Source: Isoetes taiwanensis
Lineage: Eukaryota > Streptophyta > Lycopodiopsida > Isoetales > Isoetaceae
Direction of reading: 5' to 3'
Length of the DNA: 64,000 nucleotides
NCBI GenBank assembly: GCA_021234155.1
Contig: JAJEKV010000003.1
Coordinates: 34,331,166-34,395,165 of the forward strand
The notes under the pieces: generated by a model
The model's database searches: none
Seen by the model: the letters and a program-made list of their open reading frames with translations, nothing else
Told to the model about the DNA's origin: nothing
Part shown: one piece after another, positions 45,701-57,815 of the stretch
Layout of the letters: every line of letters starts with the position of its first letter
Numbering within the stretch: position 1 is the stretch's first letter
Made by a program: the position numbers and the translations under genes

Positions 45701-48700
45701 AAAAGCTTCCCGAGGCACCTTTCACAGCGCTCACCAGGGGCGTCGCTAAAGACCACGATTCGGGATCTCGGTTCCTGTATCCAACCGTTGAATCTTTTTG
45801 TTCAAGAAAGCTGGTTCGAAGGTCCAAAAAATCCAACATCCGTCAGGGAGAACATATCAAACCCATGAAGCGTCTGCGAGGCGACAATATAGAAACCAAA
45901 GTGTTTTGTCGTTCGGACATTGCGGAGGCTCCGAAATAGTGATTCGACTTCGCCACATCGTCCGGAATGCCAATATTACCCTAGGGACCAAGTTACACGG
46001 TCAGTTTTGCAAAAGAAAGAAACACTTACGCCCTACATTGCAGTATTCAGCAGCCACCTCTTAGGCCAATTGACTACGAGTGTGTTGGACATGAGATAGT
46101 TTGGCGTTTCTTCGAGAAGGGGTGGCCTTCTTGCCACGAAACTTGGTCCCCAGGGCAATGTCGACGTTCTGAGTCCATTGGCAGAGACAGATCACAGTTC
46201 CGGACAGGGGAAGTTGCTCGTCCGTCGCCAGGGCCTTCGGGAGAGGACTTTTGGGGCAAGCTGCTTCCGGGTGGTTTTTAGGGTCCGTGCTCTGGCGTCA
46301 AAACCCCCCCTCTACGTCAAGACACGGCGCAAGGTCCTAGTCGAATCTGACAAGGATAGAGCCTCCGAAACGTAAACCCTATGAGTTGCGAGGTTCTAGC
46401 AGGGTTTGCGTTTTGGGTGCCGAGTTTTGGTCTTTTGCACTTGGGACGTGGCCGATCACATGCGATTAAGAACGTGAAGCAAGGGGAACTGTGAATGGAG
46501 TTTAGACTGTACTCTCCTCCGTTGTGGCGGTTAGAAGTCAAGGGTCGCTTTTGGGTAGCAAGACATTAAATAAATTCGTAATTAATGCATAGTACGGACT
46601 TAAATTCTGATTTTTTGTCACTAGCTTCCTATGTCATCGCCAACATACAGCCAACTTTCAAAAATTTTGGATAGATCAAATAATTTGCATTAAAACGGTC
46701 CGGGCAGCATGTTGTTGGGCAGCCGAAATGGCACACTTGACCAAGTCAAACAAGGCCAGGACCTTGCAAGGCCTCCTCATTAGAGGGAAGAGTCCGAACC
46801 CCGTGAGGCGAGCCCCAAAAAGCTTCCCGAGGCCTTTCTGGCGGCAGCTCGGGGGCGTGCGCTAAAGACCACACATACGGATCTCGGTTCCGTGTCCGAT
46901 TTGTTGAATCCTTTGTTCAAGAAACCTGGTTCGAGAAGGTCCAAAAAATCCAACATCCGTCCCGGGAGAACATATCAAACCGCTGGCGTCTACGGGCGGC
47001 GACTAGAAACCAAAGTGTTTTGTCGTTCGGACATTCGCGGAGGTTCGAAATAACGATTCGACTTCACCACATCGTCCGGAATGCCAAAATTACCCTAGGG
47101 ACCAAGTTACACGGTCGGTTTTCCAAAAGAAAGAAACACTTCGCCCTCTACATTGCGGTAGTTTCTTGGACCTTCGAATGGTGGGCCACCTCCTAATGCC
47201 AATTGACTTGGCAGACAGATCACGGTTTTGGCGTTTCTTCGATTCGGGAGGACTTTTGGGGCAAAGCGTCCCCTGGGTTTTAGGGTCCGTGCTCGGCGCC
47301 AAAACCCCCTCTACGCCAAGACACTCCGGCGTAAGGTCCTAGTCGAATCGACAAGGATAGAGCCTCCCAAACGTAAATCCTATGAGTTGACCGAGTTCTA
47401 CTTGGGGTTTTGCGTTTGGGTGCGAGTTTTGGTCTTTTGCACTTGGGGCGTGGCCGATCACATACGATTGAGAACGCTGAAGCAAAGGAACCGGGAATGG
47501 AGTTTGGACCTGTACTCCTCCGTTGTGGCGGTTAGAAGTCAAGGGTCGCTTTTGCGATAGCAAGACATTAAATAAATTAAGTAATTAATGCATAGTCACG
47601 GACTTAAATTCTGATTTTTTGTCAGCTAGCTTCCTAAGTCATCGCCAAGATATAGGCCAGCTTTCAAAAATTTTGGATAAGGTTTAGATCAAATAGTTTG
47701 CATCAGAACGGTCCGGGCAGCCTGTTGTTGTTGGTAGTAGTGGCTGCACACTTTCCAAAGTCAAACAAGGCGAGGACCTTGCAAGGCCTCCTCATTAGAG
47801 GGAGAGTCCAAACCCGGGAGGCGCGAGCCCCAAAAGCTTCCCTCGAGGCAGACCTTTAAGCTCATTATTTTTATACGCTAAAGAGCACACTTCCGGATCT
47901 CGGTTCCTGTATCTGACCGTTGAATTCTTTGTTCAAGGAACCTGGTTCGAGAAGGTAAAAAAAAATCCAACATCCGTCTGGGAGAACATATCAAACCGCG
48001 AAGCGTCCTGCGGGCGACAGTGTAGAAACCAAAGTGTTTTGTCGTTCGGACATTGCGGAGGCTCCGAAATGGCAATTCGACTTCACCACATCGTCCAGAA
48101 TGCCAAAATTACCGTAGGGACCAAGTTACACGGTCAGTTTTGCAAAAGAAACAAACACTTACGCCCTACATTTAAAAGGTATTCAAACATGCCACCTCCC
48201 AGGTCAATTGACTACGAAAGTGTGTTGCACATGAGATAGTTTGGCGCTTCTTCGAGAAGGGGTGGGCTTCTGGCCACAAAACTTGGTCTCTAGGGCAATG
48301 TCGACGTTCTGAGTCCATTGGCAGAGACAGATCACAGTTCCGGACAGGGGAAGTTGCCCGTCCGTCGCCAGGGCCTTCGGGAGAGGACTTTTGGGGCAAG
48401 CTGCTTCCGGGTGGTTTTTAGGGTCCGTGCTCTGGCGTCAAAACCCCCCCTCTACGTCAAGACACGGCGCAAGGTCCTAGTCGAATCTGACAAGGATAGA
48501 GCCTCCGAAACGTAAACCCTATGAGTTGCCGTGTTCTAGCGGGTTTTTGCGTTTTGGTGCCGAGTTTTGGTCTTTTTGCACTTGGGACGTGGCGATCACA
48601 TGCGATTGAGAACGCAAAGCAAGGGAACTGACGGAATGGAGTTTAGACACATACTCCTCCGTTGTGGCGCTTAGAAGTCAAGGGCAGCTTTTTGCAAGAG

Positions 48701-51700
48701 CAAGACATTCGTAAATTCGTAATTAATGCATAATACGGACTTAAATTCTGATTTTTTGTCAGCTAGCTTCCTAAGTCATCGCCAACATACAGGCCAACTT
48801 TTAAAAATTTTGGATAAGGTTTAGATCAAATAGTTTGCATTAGAACGGTCCGGGCAGCCTGTTGTTGGGCAGCCGAGCTGGCACACTTGCCCAAGTCAAA
48901 CAAGGCCATGACCTTGCAAGGCCTCCTCATTAGAGGGGAGAGTCCGAACCCCAGGAGGCGAGCCCCAAAAAGCTTCCCGAGGCAGCCTTTCTGGCAGCTC
49001 AGCACCGGGCGACGCTAAAGACCACACTGCCGGATCTCGGTTCCCGTATCCGACCGTTGAATCCTTTGTTCAAGGAACCTGGTTCGAGAAGGTCCAAAAA
49101 AATCCAACATCCGTCCGGGAGAACATATCAAACCACGAAGCGTCCTGCGGGCGACATTGTAGAAACCAAAGTGTTTTGTCGTTCGGACATTGCGGAGGCT
49201 CCGAAATAGCGATTCGACTTCGCCACATCGTCCGGAATGCCAAAATTACCCTATGGACCAAGTTACATGGTCGGTTTGCAAAAGAAAGAAACACTTACGC
49301 CCTACATTGCAGTATTCAGCAGCCACCTCCTAGGCCAATTGACTACGAGTGTGTTGCACATGAGATAGTTTGGCGCTTCTTCGAGAAGGGGTGGGCTTCT
49401 GGTCACAAAACTTGGTCCCTAGAGCAATGTCGACGTTCTGAGTCCATTGGCGAGACAGAGATCCGCGGTTCGAAGAGGGAAGTTGCCCGTCCGTCGCCGA
49501 GGACCTTCGGAGAGGACTTTTGGGGCAAAAGCCGCTTCGGTGGTTTTTAGGGTCCGTGCTCTCTGGCGTCAAAACCCCCTCGTCGTCAAGACACGGCAAG
49601 GTCCTAGTCGAATCTGACAAGGATAGAGCCTCCAAAACGTAAACCCTCTGAGTTGCTAGGTTCTAGCAGGGTTTGCGTTTTGGGCGCCGAGTTTTAGTCT
49701 TTTGCACTTGGGACGTGGCCGATCACATGCAGTTGAGAACGCGAAGCAAGGGGAACTGACGGAATGGAGTTTAGACCTGTACTCCTCCCGTTGTGGCAGT
49801 TAGAAGTCAAGGGCCGCTTTTGCAGTAGCAAGACATTCGTAAATTCATAATTAATGCATAATACGGACTTAAATTCTGATTTTTTGTCAGCTAGCTTCCT
49901 AAGTCATCGCCAACATACAGGCCAACTTTTAAAAATTTTGGATAAGGTTTAGATCAAATAGTTTGCATTAGAACGGTCCGGGCAGCCTGTTGTTGGGCAG
50001 CCGAGCTGGCACACTTGCCCAAGTCAAACAAGGCCAGGACCTTGCAAGGCCTCCTCATTAGAGGGGAGAGTCCGAACCCCAGGAGGCGAGCCCCAAAAGC
50101 TTCCCCGAGGCTGACCTTTCTGGCGGCCCACGGGGGCGTCGCGCTAAAGACCACACTTCCGGATCTCGGTTCCTGTATCCGACCGTTGAATTCTTTGTTC
50201 AAGGAACCTGGTTCGAGAAGGTCCAAAAAAATCCAACATCCGTCCGGGAGAACATATCAAACCGCGAAGCGTCCTGCGGGCGACATTGTAGAAACCAAAG
50301 TGTTTTGTCGTTCGGACATTGCGGAGGCTCCGAAATAGCGATTCGACTTCGCCACATCGTCCGGAATGCCAAAATTACCCTAGGGACCAAGTTACACGGT
50401 CAGTTTTGCAAAAGAAAGAAACACTTACGCCCTACATTGCAGTATTCAGCAACCACCTCCTAGGCCAATTGACTACGAGTGTGTTGCACATGAGATAGTT
50501 TGGCGCTTCTTCGAGAAGGGGTGGGCTTCTGGCCACAAAACTTGGTCCCTAGGGCAATGTCGACGTTCGAGTCCATTGGCGAGACGATCACGGCTCCGGA
50601 GGGGAAGTTGCCCGTCCGCTGCCGGGCCTTCCGGAGAGGACTTTTGGGGCAAGCCGCTTCGGGTGGTTTTAGGGTCCGTGCTCGCATCAACACCCCCCCT
50701 CTACGTCAAGACACGGCGCAAGGTCCTAGTCGAATCTGACAAGGATAGAGCCTCCAAACGTAAACCCTATGAGTTGCCGGGTTCTAGCGGGATTTGGCGC
50801 TTTTGGGTGCCGAGTTTTGGTCTTTTGCACTTGAGACATGGCCCGATCACATGCGGTTGAGAACGAAGCAAGGGGAACGGACGGAATGGAGTTTGGACCT
50901 GTACTCCTCCCGTTATGGCGGTTAGAAGTCAAGGGCCGCTTTTTTGGATAGCAAGACATTAAATAAATTCGTAATTAATGCATAGTACGGATTTAAATTC
51001 TGATTTTTGTCGACTAGCTTCCTAAGTCATCGCCAACATACAGGCCAACTTTTAAAAATTTTGGATAAGGTTTAGATCAAATAGTTTGCATTAGACGGTC
51101 CGGGCAGCCTGTTATTGGGCAGCCAAGCTGGCACACTTGCCCAAGTCAAACAGGGCCATGACCTTGCAAGGCCTCCTCATTAGAGGGGAGAGTCCAAACC
51201 CGTGAGCGAGCCCCAAAAAGCTTCCCGAGGCTGCCTTTCTCGGGGGCGTGTCTAAAGACCACACTTCCGGATCTCGGTTCCTGTATCCGACCGTTGAATT
51301 CTTTGTTCAAGGAACCTGGTTCGAGAAGGTCCAAAAAAATCCAACATCCGTCTGGGAGAACATATCAAACCGCGAAGCGTCCTGCGGGCGACAGTGTAGA
51401 AACCAAGTGTTTTGTCGTTCGGACATTGCGGAGGCTCCGAAATGGCAATTCGACTTAAACCACATCGTCCCGGAATGCCAAAATTACCCTAGGGACCAAG
51501 TTACACGGTAAAGTTTTCCAAAAGAAAGAAACACTTACGCCCTACATTGCAAAAGATTCAGACCACCTCCTAGGCCAATTGACTACGAGTGTGTTGCACA
51601 TGAGATAGTTTGGCGTTTCTTCGAGAAGGGTGGGCTTCTTGGTCACAAAACTTGGTCCCTAGAGCAATGTCGGCGTCCCGAGTCCATTGGCGAGACAGAT

Positions 51701-53413
51701 CCGCGGTTCGAAGAGGGGAAGTTGCCCGTCCGCTGCGGGGGCCTTGGAGAGGACTTTTGGCGCAAAGCCGCTGCCAGGGTGGTTTTAGGGTCCGTACTCT
51801 GGCATCAACACCCCCCCTCGTCAAGACCGCGGCGCCAAGGTCCTAGTCGAATCGACAAGGATAGAGCCTCAAACGTAAAGCCTATGAGTTGCCGTGTTCT
51901 AGCGGGGTTTGCGTTTTGGATGCCGAGTTTTTGGTCTTTTGCACTTGAGACATGGCCGATCACATGCGGTTGAGAACGCCGGGAAGCAAGAGGAACCGAC
52001 GGAATGGAGTTTGGACCTGTACTCCTCCCATTGTGGCGATTAGAAGTCAAGGGCGCTTTTGCAGTAGCAAGACATTAAGAAATTAATGCATATCTGGATT
52101 TAAATTCTGATTTTTGTCGGCTAGCTTCCTAAGTCATCGCCAACATACTGAGGCCAACTTTTAAAAATTTTGGATAAGGTTTAGATCAAATAGTTTGCAT
52201 TAGAATGGTCCGAAGCAGCTTTGTTGTTGGGCAGCCAAGCCGCACACTTGCCCAAGTCAAACAGGGCCATGACCTTTGCAAGGCCTCCTCATTAGAGGGA
52301 GAGTCCAAACCCGTGAGGCGAGCCCCAAAAAGCTTCCCGAGGCAGCCTTTCGGCTCCGCCCGGGGCGTCACGCTAAAAGACCACACTTCCCATCTCGGTT
52401 CACATCCCAAGCCGTTGAATTCTTTGTTCAAGGAACCTGGTTCGAGAAGGTCCAAAAAATCCAACATCCGTCAGGGAGAACATATCAAACCGCGAAACGT
52501 CCCGCTGCGGCGGCGGTGTAGAAACCAAAGTGTTTTGTCGTTCGGACATTGCGAAGGCTCGAAATGGCAATTCGACTTACGCCACATCGTCCTAATGCCA
52601 AAATTATGCTTTCTGGACCAAGTTACCTGGGTCGGTTTTCCAAAAGAAAGAAACACTTCGCCCTACATTGCGGTATTCAAAGAGCCCACCTCCTAGGCCA
52701 ATTGACTACGAAAGTGTGTTGCACATGAGATAGTTTGCGCTTCTTTGAGAAGGGTGGGCTTCGGCCAAAAACTTGGTCCCTAGCGCAATGTCGACGTTAC
52801 GAGTCCATTGGCGAGAGCGGATCCGCGGTTCGAGAAGAGGGAAGTTGCCCGTCGCCCGCCGGGGCCTTCGGGAGAGGACTTTTGGGGCAAGCCGCTTCGG
52901 GTGGTTTTAGGGTCCGTGCTTCACGCGTCAAAACCCCCTCTCGTCAAGACACGGCGTAAGGTCCTAGTCGAATCGACAAGGATAGAGCCTCCAACGTAAA
53001 CCCTATGAGTTGCCGGGTTCTAGCGGGGTTTTGCGTTTTGGGTGCCGAAGTTTTGGTCTTTTGCACTTGGAACGTGGCCGATCACATCTGATTGAGAATC
53101 TTTTGCAAGGGAACCTGACGGAATGGAGTTTGGACTGTACTCCTCCGTTGTGGCGGTTAGAAGTCAAGGGCGCTTTTTTCAAGAGCAAGACATAAATTAA
53201 GTAATTAATGCATAGTACGGACTTAAATTCTGATTTTTTCAATTAGCTTCCTAAGTCATCGCCAACATACTGGGCCAGCTTTCAAAAATTTTGGATAAGG
53301 TTTAGATCAAATAGTTTGCATTAGATCGAATCCGGGCAAACTGTTGTTGTCTAAATTGAGGCGGCACACTTTCCCAAGTCAAACAAGGCGAGGACCTTTG
53401 CAAGGCCTCCTCA
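42708..53413 (+). repeat. Satellite array, about 9.6 copies of a 1.12-kb monomer
   Basis: The landmark TTGCATTAGA/C in the phrase ATCAAATAGTTTGCATTAG starts at about 43371, 44445, 45569, 46685, 47698, 48835, 49963, 51085, 52195 and 53315, giving periods of about 1010-1137 with most near 1120. The fifth period is shortest and locally scrambled (about 47150-47260). Each monomer repeats phrases such as CTAGGGACCAAGTTACACGG, GAGGACTTTTGGGGCAA and CAAGGCCTCCTCATTAGAGG. No frame is kept open across monomers, and no rRNA or tRNA is visible. The right end stops mid-monomer after CCTCCTCA at 53413. Confidence 0.95.
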
Positions 53414-54077
53414 AGCGAGTTTCATTAAAGTTGGAAATTTACGATTCCATTTTAAGCTCGAAATGAAATTGTTAGTTGTTTTTTCACACATTCAAAGAAT
53501 CAAATCTGCGCTATTTACTTAAAATGCACAAGGTTCAGCCTGAAAACCGCGCTATTTGACATGAAAATGGGGCGAAATCGACCGAAACAACCCGGTTCGC
53601 CATTTGAATAAAATTGTGGAATAAAAGCAATAAAGTCATTTGCATTTGAAGTGAATCATAAGGACAATACATCGAAAAAGCAAACAAATAAGCTTGCGAC
53701 CTTGATCTGTTTACAATATATTCATATTGCAAATGGCTTTAACTTCGCTATTTGCTTTACAAATAAGATATACAAAAGGGCAAAAACATTAAGATCGTAT
53801 GTCTCATCGATTATTCAAAAGATTAATCGATCTGGTAACCATTAATACCACAGGGTAAATCTTATATACAAGTATGATATGCAAATCATTTTTCAATATT
53901 CCTCACCAAAAATAGTATCATCCGCTTTATCAATATCATCCCAAGTTAATCTTACTTGGTCAAATCTGCGTCTCGTGTCTTGTCCAACTTGTTCCCCGGA
54001 TCACAATGGCATCTCTGCACCCGTGACCATCTCCTCCACCACCATGTGATGTCTCTCTGGGTAGGCCCGGTCGGTTA
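53414..54077. other. Junction region right of the satellite
   Basis: It starts AGCGAGTTTCATTAAAG where the satellite breaks off and may be the left end of the transposon-like region. GCGCTATTT occurs at 53508 and 53549, with looser CGCCATTTG and CGCTATTTG near 53601 and 53747. AT-rich otherwise; no gene is supported. Confidence 0.5.
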
Positions 54078-55482
54078 TCAAAACTTCGACGAGAGGCCAT
54101 GGTGCTTTGGATCAAGCAAGGGATTAATGACGTTGTCAATTCTTTCAAGAATCCCTTGCATACATTGGATCTTTTTTCCATCATGCTCATAGGCCACACA
54201 ACTCCTTTTTATCTGCAATGATGCCCTAGTAAAAGCCCCACCAGAAAAAAAAGTCCAGAACAAAGTTACCTGGAGGGCAGAGCTTATCGACAAGGTATGC
54301 TGATGTAGCAGGACCAACCTGCTTGTGAACCAAGTATTCCCCTTCCATACCTTGCCAACCGTATTTGAACCTGTCCCTCAGGAGCTTGTTAGCCAGATTC
54401 TCTGGCTCGGCACCAACTGCATCTTTATGGGTCTTAGGAACTTCAGGTGCTTTCCGGGGATGTTCACCATAAAACCTGAGATCCAGGTGTTCATCAGGCT
54501 GTGCTTGGGCTGAGATCCTGGTGGCTAGAACCACAGCTGTTGGCTCTTTTATGCCACCACCTGGTGCCCACCCACTTTCCTCTTCATACATGCCTAATTA
54601 AACTCTAGATCTGGATTCTAATCTCTCCAGGGCAGTGCCAAAGAGACTCGTATGTTCCGGCCTAGCAAAACATATTATCCAGTATGTCTCAACATCTGTC
54701 ATCTTAGAAGCAGCATCAAAGAATTTGGCTAGAGTGGCGGGATCCCAAATCGGAGTAATTTGCCTCGCATCCAAACAGATCATGCTGGCAGGCAACACGA
54801 CCGGATCCTGGACAATCCCACCACTAGAAACGCACTCCACAGAAAATCTTTTGAAGTCGTCCTCGGACTCGGGCTTTAGAATCTTACGTATGGATCTGCC
54901 TAATGAGAAGGGCACATGACCATGGACGCCCTCTTTCAGTATTCCGTCTGAGACCCACTTATTATGCACCACACCCCACGATAGGAGGGTTGAGTCTGGG
55001 AATCCGTCGGACACCTTTCTCAAGTCCTCGAACTTTCTGTACTTCATTCCAAGTTCATCATGGATGTAGTTGAGAATCTCCTTCTTCATGTAGGCAAGAA
55101 TCCTCAAGTTCTGTGCTCTCGTCTTGAAAAAATTATCACCCTTATAATCCGATGTGACCTTAACATAAATGTCCCCTGTGATGGCTTCTTGGAGGACAGT
55201 TCTGCAATCTTCATAATCTAGGCCTCTCATGCATCTGAGGTAGTTCTCGCTAAAATAATCCTTATCCTTTGCCCAATTGACTGCTATTTGTTGGCCCTTG
55301 TTATCTTTCAGCTCCCCCTTTTTCCATTTATTCCACATTTGGCGAAAGAGAGCGTAAATGTCGTCTGGCATGAAAACGAACCTATTGACATCCTTGGTAT
55401 GCTTTCCCCTGAGAATCTTGTCAACCATTTCAAGGTAATCTTTGAAAGGCAAACCAAATATGTTAGAGCTTGAATGCAACAA
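54078..55482 (-). pseudogene. DNA amino-methyltransferase-like protein (beta class, N4/N6 type)
   Basis: The C-terminal part reads QVGPATSAYLVDKLCPPGNF, then VLD, then FSGGAFTRASLQIKRSCVAY and EHD. This matches the end of pfam01555-type methyltransferases: an (H)xxQKP-like motif X, LL..LI, PG..VLD, the FxGxG SAM-binding motif I, and a KR.C.AYE strand. Upstream, the stretch with ICLDARQITPIWDPATLAKF and ETYWIICFARPEHTSLFGT has the spacing expected around motif IV (D-P-P-Y/W) and the following strand, but reads CLDARQ. The N-terminal 170 residues are helical and unrecognised. The gene has about two interruptions, possibly sequence error. It likely acts on DNA in the nucleus if active; the odd motif IV makes activity doubtful. 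It lies divergent from the DUF7869 gene. Confidence 0.5.
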
Positions 55483-55619
55483 AGCGGTGTCAAATGGCCT
55501 TGTGGCTCATTTGATGCCAAATGGCGCCAGCGCCATTTGAGGGCAAATAGCGCCTCTTTGCGCCATTTGACCTCAAATGGCCGGCGCGTCAAATGGCCAT
55601 TTTTGCTTCATATGATGGC
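55478..55619 (-). other. Probable intron packed with CAAATGGCGC motifs
   Basis: On the minus strand, CAAG|GTATGTG at about 55619 is a good donor, and a GCATTCAAG acceptor lies near 55478. Between them are at least six copies or halves of CAAATGGC / GCGCCATTTG in both directions. The phase across the intron is off by one in the sequence as given. Confidence 0.4.
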
Positions 55620-55985
55620 ACATACCTTGTATTAAATCGCTTCTTGATTGGCCTTTTCTCTGGTCTGTTGGTTTTGCGCACTCTTGGTATTGCCTACTCT
55701 CCGGTGTGTATCCCGATCTGCGTAGGGGTTCCTTAAATACCGTCACGGCTACGATGTCATTGACATCCACCTTTGGCTGAAGAAGGTCCAAGTCACTCGG
55801 TGCTCGAGAAAAGAACTCTGCGGAATCTATAAGTGTAAATCTTTACGAGTTCAATTACGCATCATCTTACGTCCCCAACCGACACACGGTGGCGGCGGGG
55901 GAGGCAGAATGGTTGCCATTGATAATGTAGAACCTCATACCCGGCCCGGTGATTCTTGTGACCATGGTACTAGCCGCCAGACGGA
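55620..55985 (-). pseudogene. Upstream exon(s) of the methyltransferase-like gene, with a possible ParB-like motif
   Basis: Minus-strand coding from about 55830 to 55620 reads IDSAEFFSRAPSDLDLLQPK and KVDVNDIVAVTVFKEPL, ending at the donor above. Further upstream, about 55975-55885, a frame reads TRITGPGMRFYIINGNHSAS. The segment FYIINGNHSA resembles the 'IxDGxHR' strand-turn of ParB/sulfiredoxin-fold domains, which in many phage and bacterial proteins precede a DNA methyltransferase domain. The match is one short motif and is not joined in frame to the exon, so it remains a suggestion. Confidence 0.3.
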
Positions 55986-56199
55986 TCAAAGGGCACCACA
56001 TCTGCCGGCGTGAAGGCGGATGGGGATCTTGACAAATGACTTGCACGGTTTCCTAACATGCTTTCGGGATTTACAACTTCGTCTTTGTCATGTTAGGAGG
56101 TGCCTCTTCCATATCCCGATGGATATTTTTTTTTATATATGTCACACCTAGAGGAAACATGTGGCCGTCTTTGCTTTGTATTTTTTTTAGGTTTCTTAC

Positions 56200-56918
56200 G
56201 CCAACTCCTCCTCGGCATCACGGTCCATCTTCAACTCGAAGGCACCTCCAAACTTTCCATTTTCCTCTGCTTCGACCCCTCATCTCCTTTTTTGTTTCCC
56301 TCCTCCTTTTCTGCGGAATGCTTTCAGCCGTCGATGCAGTGCCTTTACCTCTACGATGTGGGGAGGATTTAGTATCACTAATGGTTCTCTCTGAATCCTG
56401 TTTGGCCGGGGACTTGATAGGAGAACCGATCCTCGATAGGAGGAGACTTGGGGCTGCCTTGGGAGGAGACACGGCATTTTCCTCGTCTTTCTTTTGATTC
56501 TCTTCCTCATTCTCTGTCCCTTCCATTTGGACTTCCCTTTGGTTTGTCTTTTTCTTCCCTTGGCTTGGTTTGCCTAAGGTTTGGCCTTTTCCTTGAAATC
56601 TCCTGTCGAAGCCAAGTGCTGTCCATTAGAGTAGGCATATTACAAGAGGTCTTGGCTCGACAATATGTGACCACGAGTTCTTTGATCCGTCCATAGGCTG
56701 AGCGTAGAATGCCAAATCCTCTAAGTAGCTTCGATCGTGCCATTAATACCCGGTACCTGCCTCTGCTTTTCATTATGAAGGCAGCGGCCCACCTTTTCTT
56801 TTAGCGGGGTGATCGCGGTCCTTGATCTTTGGATTCCATCATCGTGGATCGTAAAAGCGCCGATCCATGCGATGCGGATCAATCTTTGACATTCACGGGA
56901 TCCTCCAGCGTTGTGCAA
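56200..56918 (-). pseudogene. Charged N-terminal region, probably of the same minus-strand gene
   Basis: Two overlapping minus-strand frames read as protein. The first is 56773-56507, basic, with VLMARSKLLRGFGILRSAYG and REEKDKPKGSPNGRDRE. The second is 56526-56218, Lys/Glu-rich, beginning MEGTENEEENQKKDEENAVS and later RRGKGTASTAESIPQKRRR, a likely nuclear-localisation type run. Upstream, to 56918, NAGGSRECQRLIRIAWIGAF also looks coding. I recognise no domain. Frame changes between the pieces fit a broken gene or sequence error. Confidence 0.3.
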
Positions 56919-57215
56919 CCAAAGGAAGTCTAATCTTCCACCTTTTCACCTCCCGCATGTTGACAATGATGCCAAAGGCGCATCACAACGTCTTGTTCAC
57001 CACTTCTTGACTTTGTGAGGAGGCAAAGTTCTCTCCTCTTGTCCCCTTTGTGGGGTTAGACCCCTTCCTCCAAGGGAATTGCCACGACAATTTCCATGCA
57101 CCATGGCCTTCCAGCCATGACCACGGTCTTCTCCGTCACAACGTTTTGGGCCTTGGACAACGAAGCTGCACAAGAAAACAACAAATCAACAATCAAATCA
57201 TGAAACCCAAACCCA

Positions 57216-57390
57216 ACCCACTACGCCATTTCCATGCAAATGGCGTCACTGCGCCATTTGTATCGAAATGGCGCCACTGCACACTCATTTGCCTGCATGG
57301 AAATGGCGCCACTGCGCCATTTGTGTCGAAATGGCGCCATTTCCCGCGCAAAATGGCGCTTGGCCATTTCCATCTCGGGTAAATGGTAGC
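57216..57390. repeat. Cluster of CAAATGGCGC / GCGCCATTTG motifs
   Basis: In 170 bp there are about ten copies or near copies in alternating directions, e.g. ACGCCATTTCCATGCAAATG, CTGCGCCATTTGTATCGAAA and TGGAAATGGCGCCACTGCGC. Full palindromes AAATGGCGCCATTT arise where two copies meet. Confidence 0.8.
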
Positions 57391-57685
57391 GGTGAAATTA
57401 TTTTCCCGTAAATGAATCGCTGCCGCATTTCTCATCGGCGAATGGGTATCCCCTCGGCCGACCAACAATCCAGTGTACACTCCCTATTCTCGCTTCGCCC
57501 GGTCGAGGCATTCGTGACGCGAGGTCGATAATAAGGCACGCACTTTCTAGATTGTTGGCAAGTCGGCGGAGAGGCGATCGTGGGCCGAGAAATGGCGCGT
57601 GGCTCATTTTGCATGGAAATGGCGGTGCTCATTTACGATTACACTACATCTGATCTAAACAAACTACAAAAACTAACACATCAAA

Positions 57686-57815
57686 ACGGAACCACAAAAA
57701 CTTCTATCCTAGACACTTATTGAAACAGATCGCCAGCTTATTTCTTTCTCGAGACGGAACCACGAAACTAACTATCCTAGACACTGGCTACATGAAACAA
57801 ATAAGGTCGCTTATT
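57686..57815. repeat. Direct pair of an imperfect unit of about 70 bp
   Basis: GGAACCAC(A/G)AAA..CT followed by ATCCTAGACACT and later GAAAC(A) occurs twice, at about 57687 and 57756. Confidence 0.55.

Noticed and set aside
43600-52460. GGTTCGAGAAGGTCC in each satellite monomer as a Pol III B box or tRNA-like gene
   Set aside because: It deviates from the GGTTCGANNCC consensus, and there is no A box or cloverleaf at a suitable distance.
42844-53195. Short frames of 60-160 codons in the satellite monomers
   Set aside because: They do not keep the same frame, start or end between monomers, and both strands show equal numbers. No domain is recognisable.
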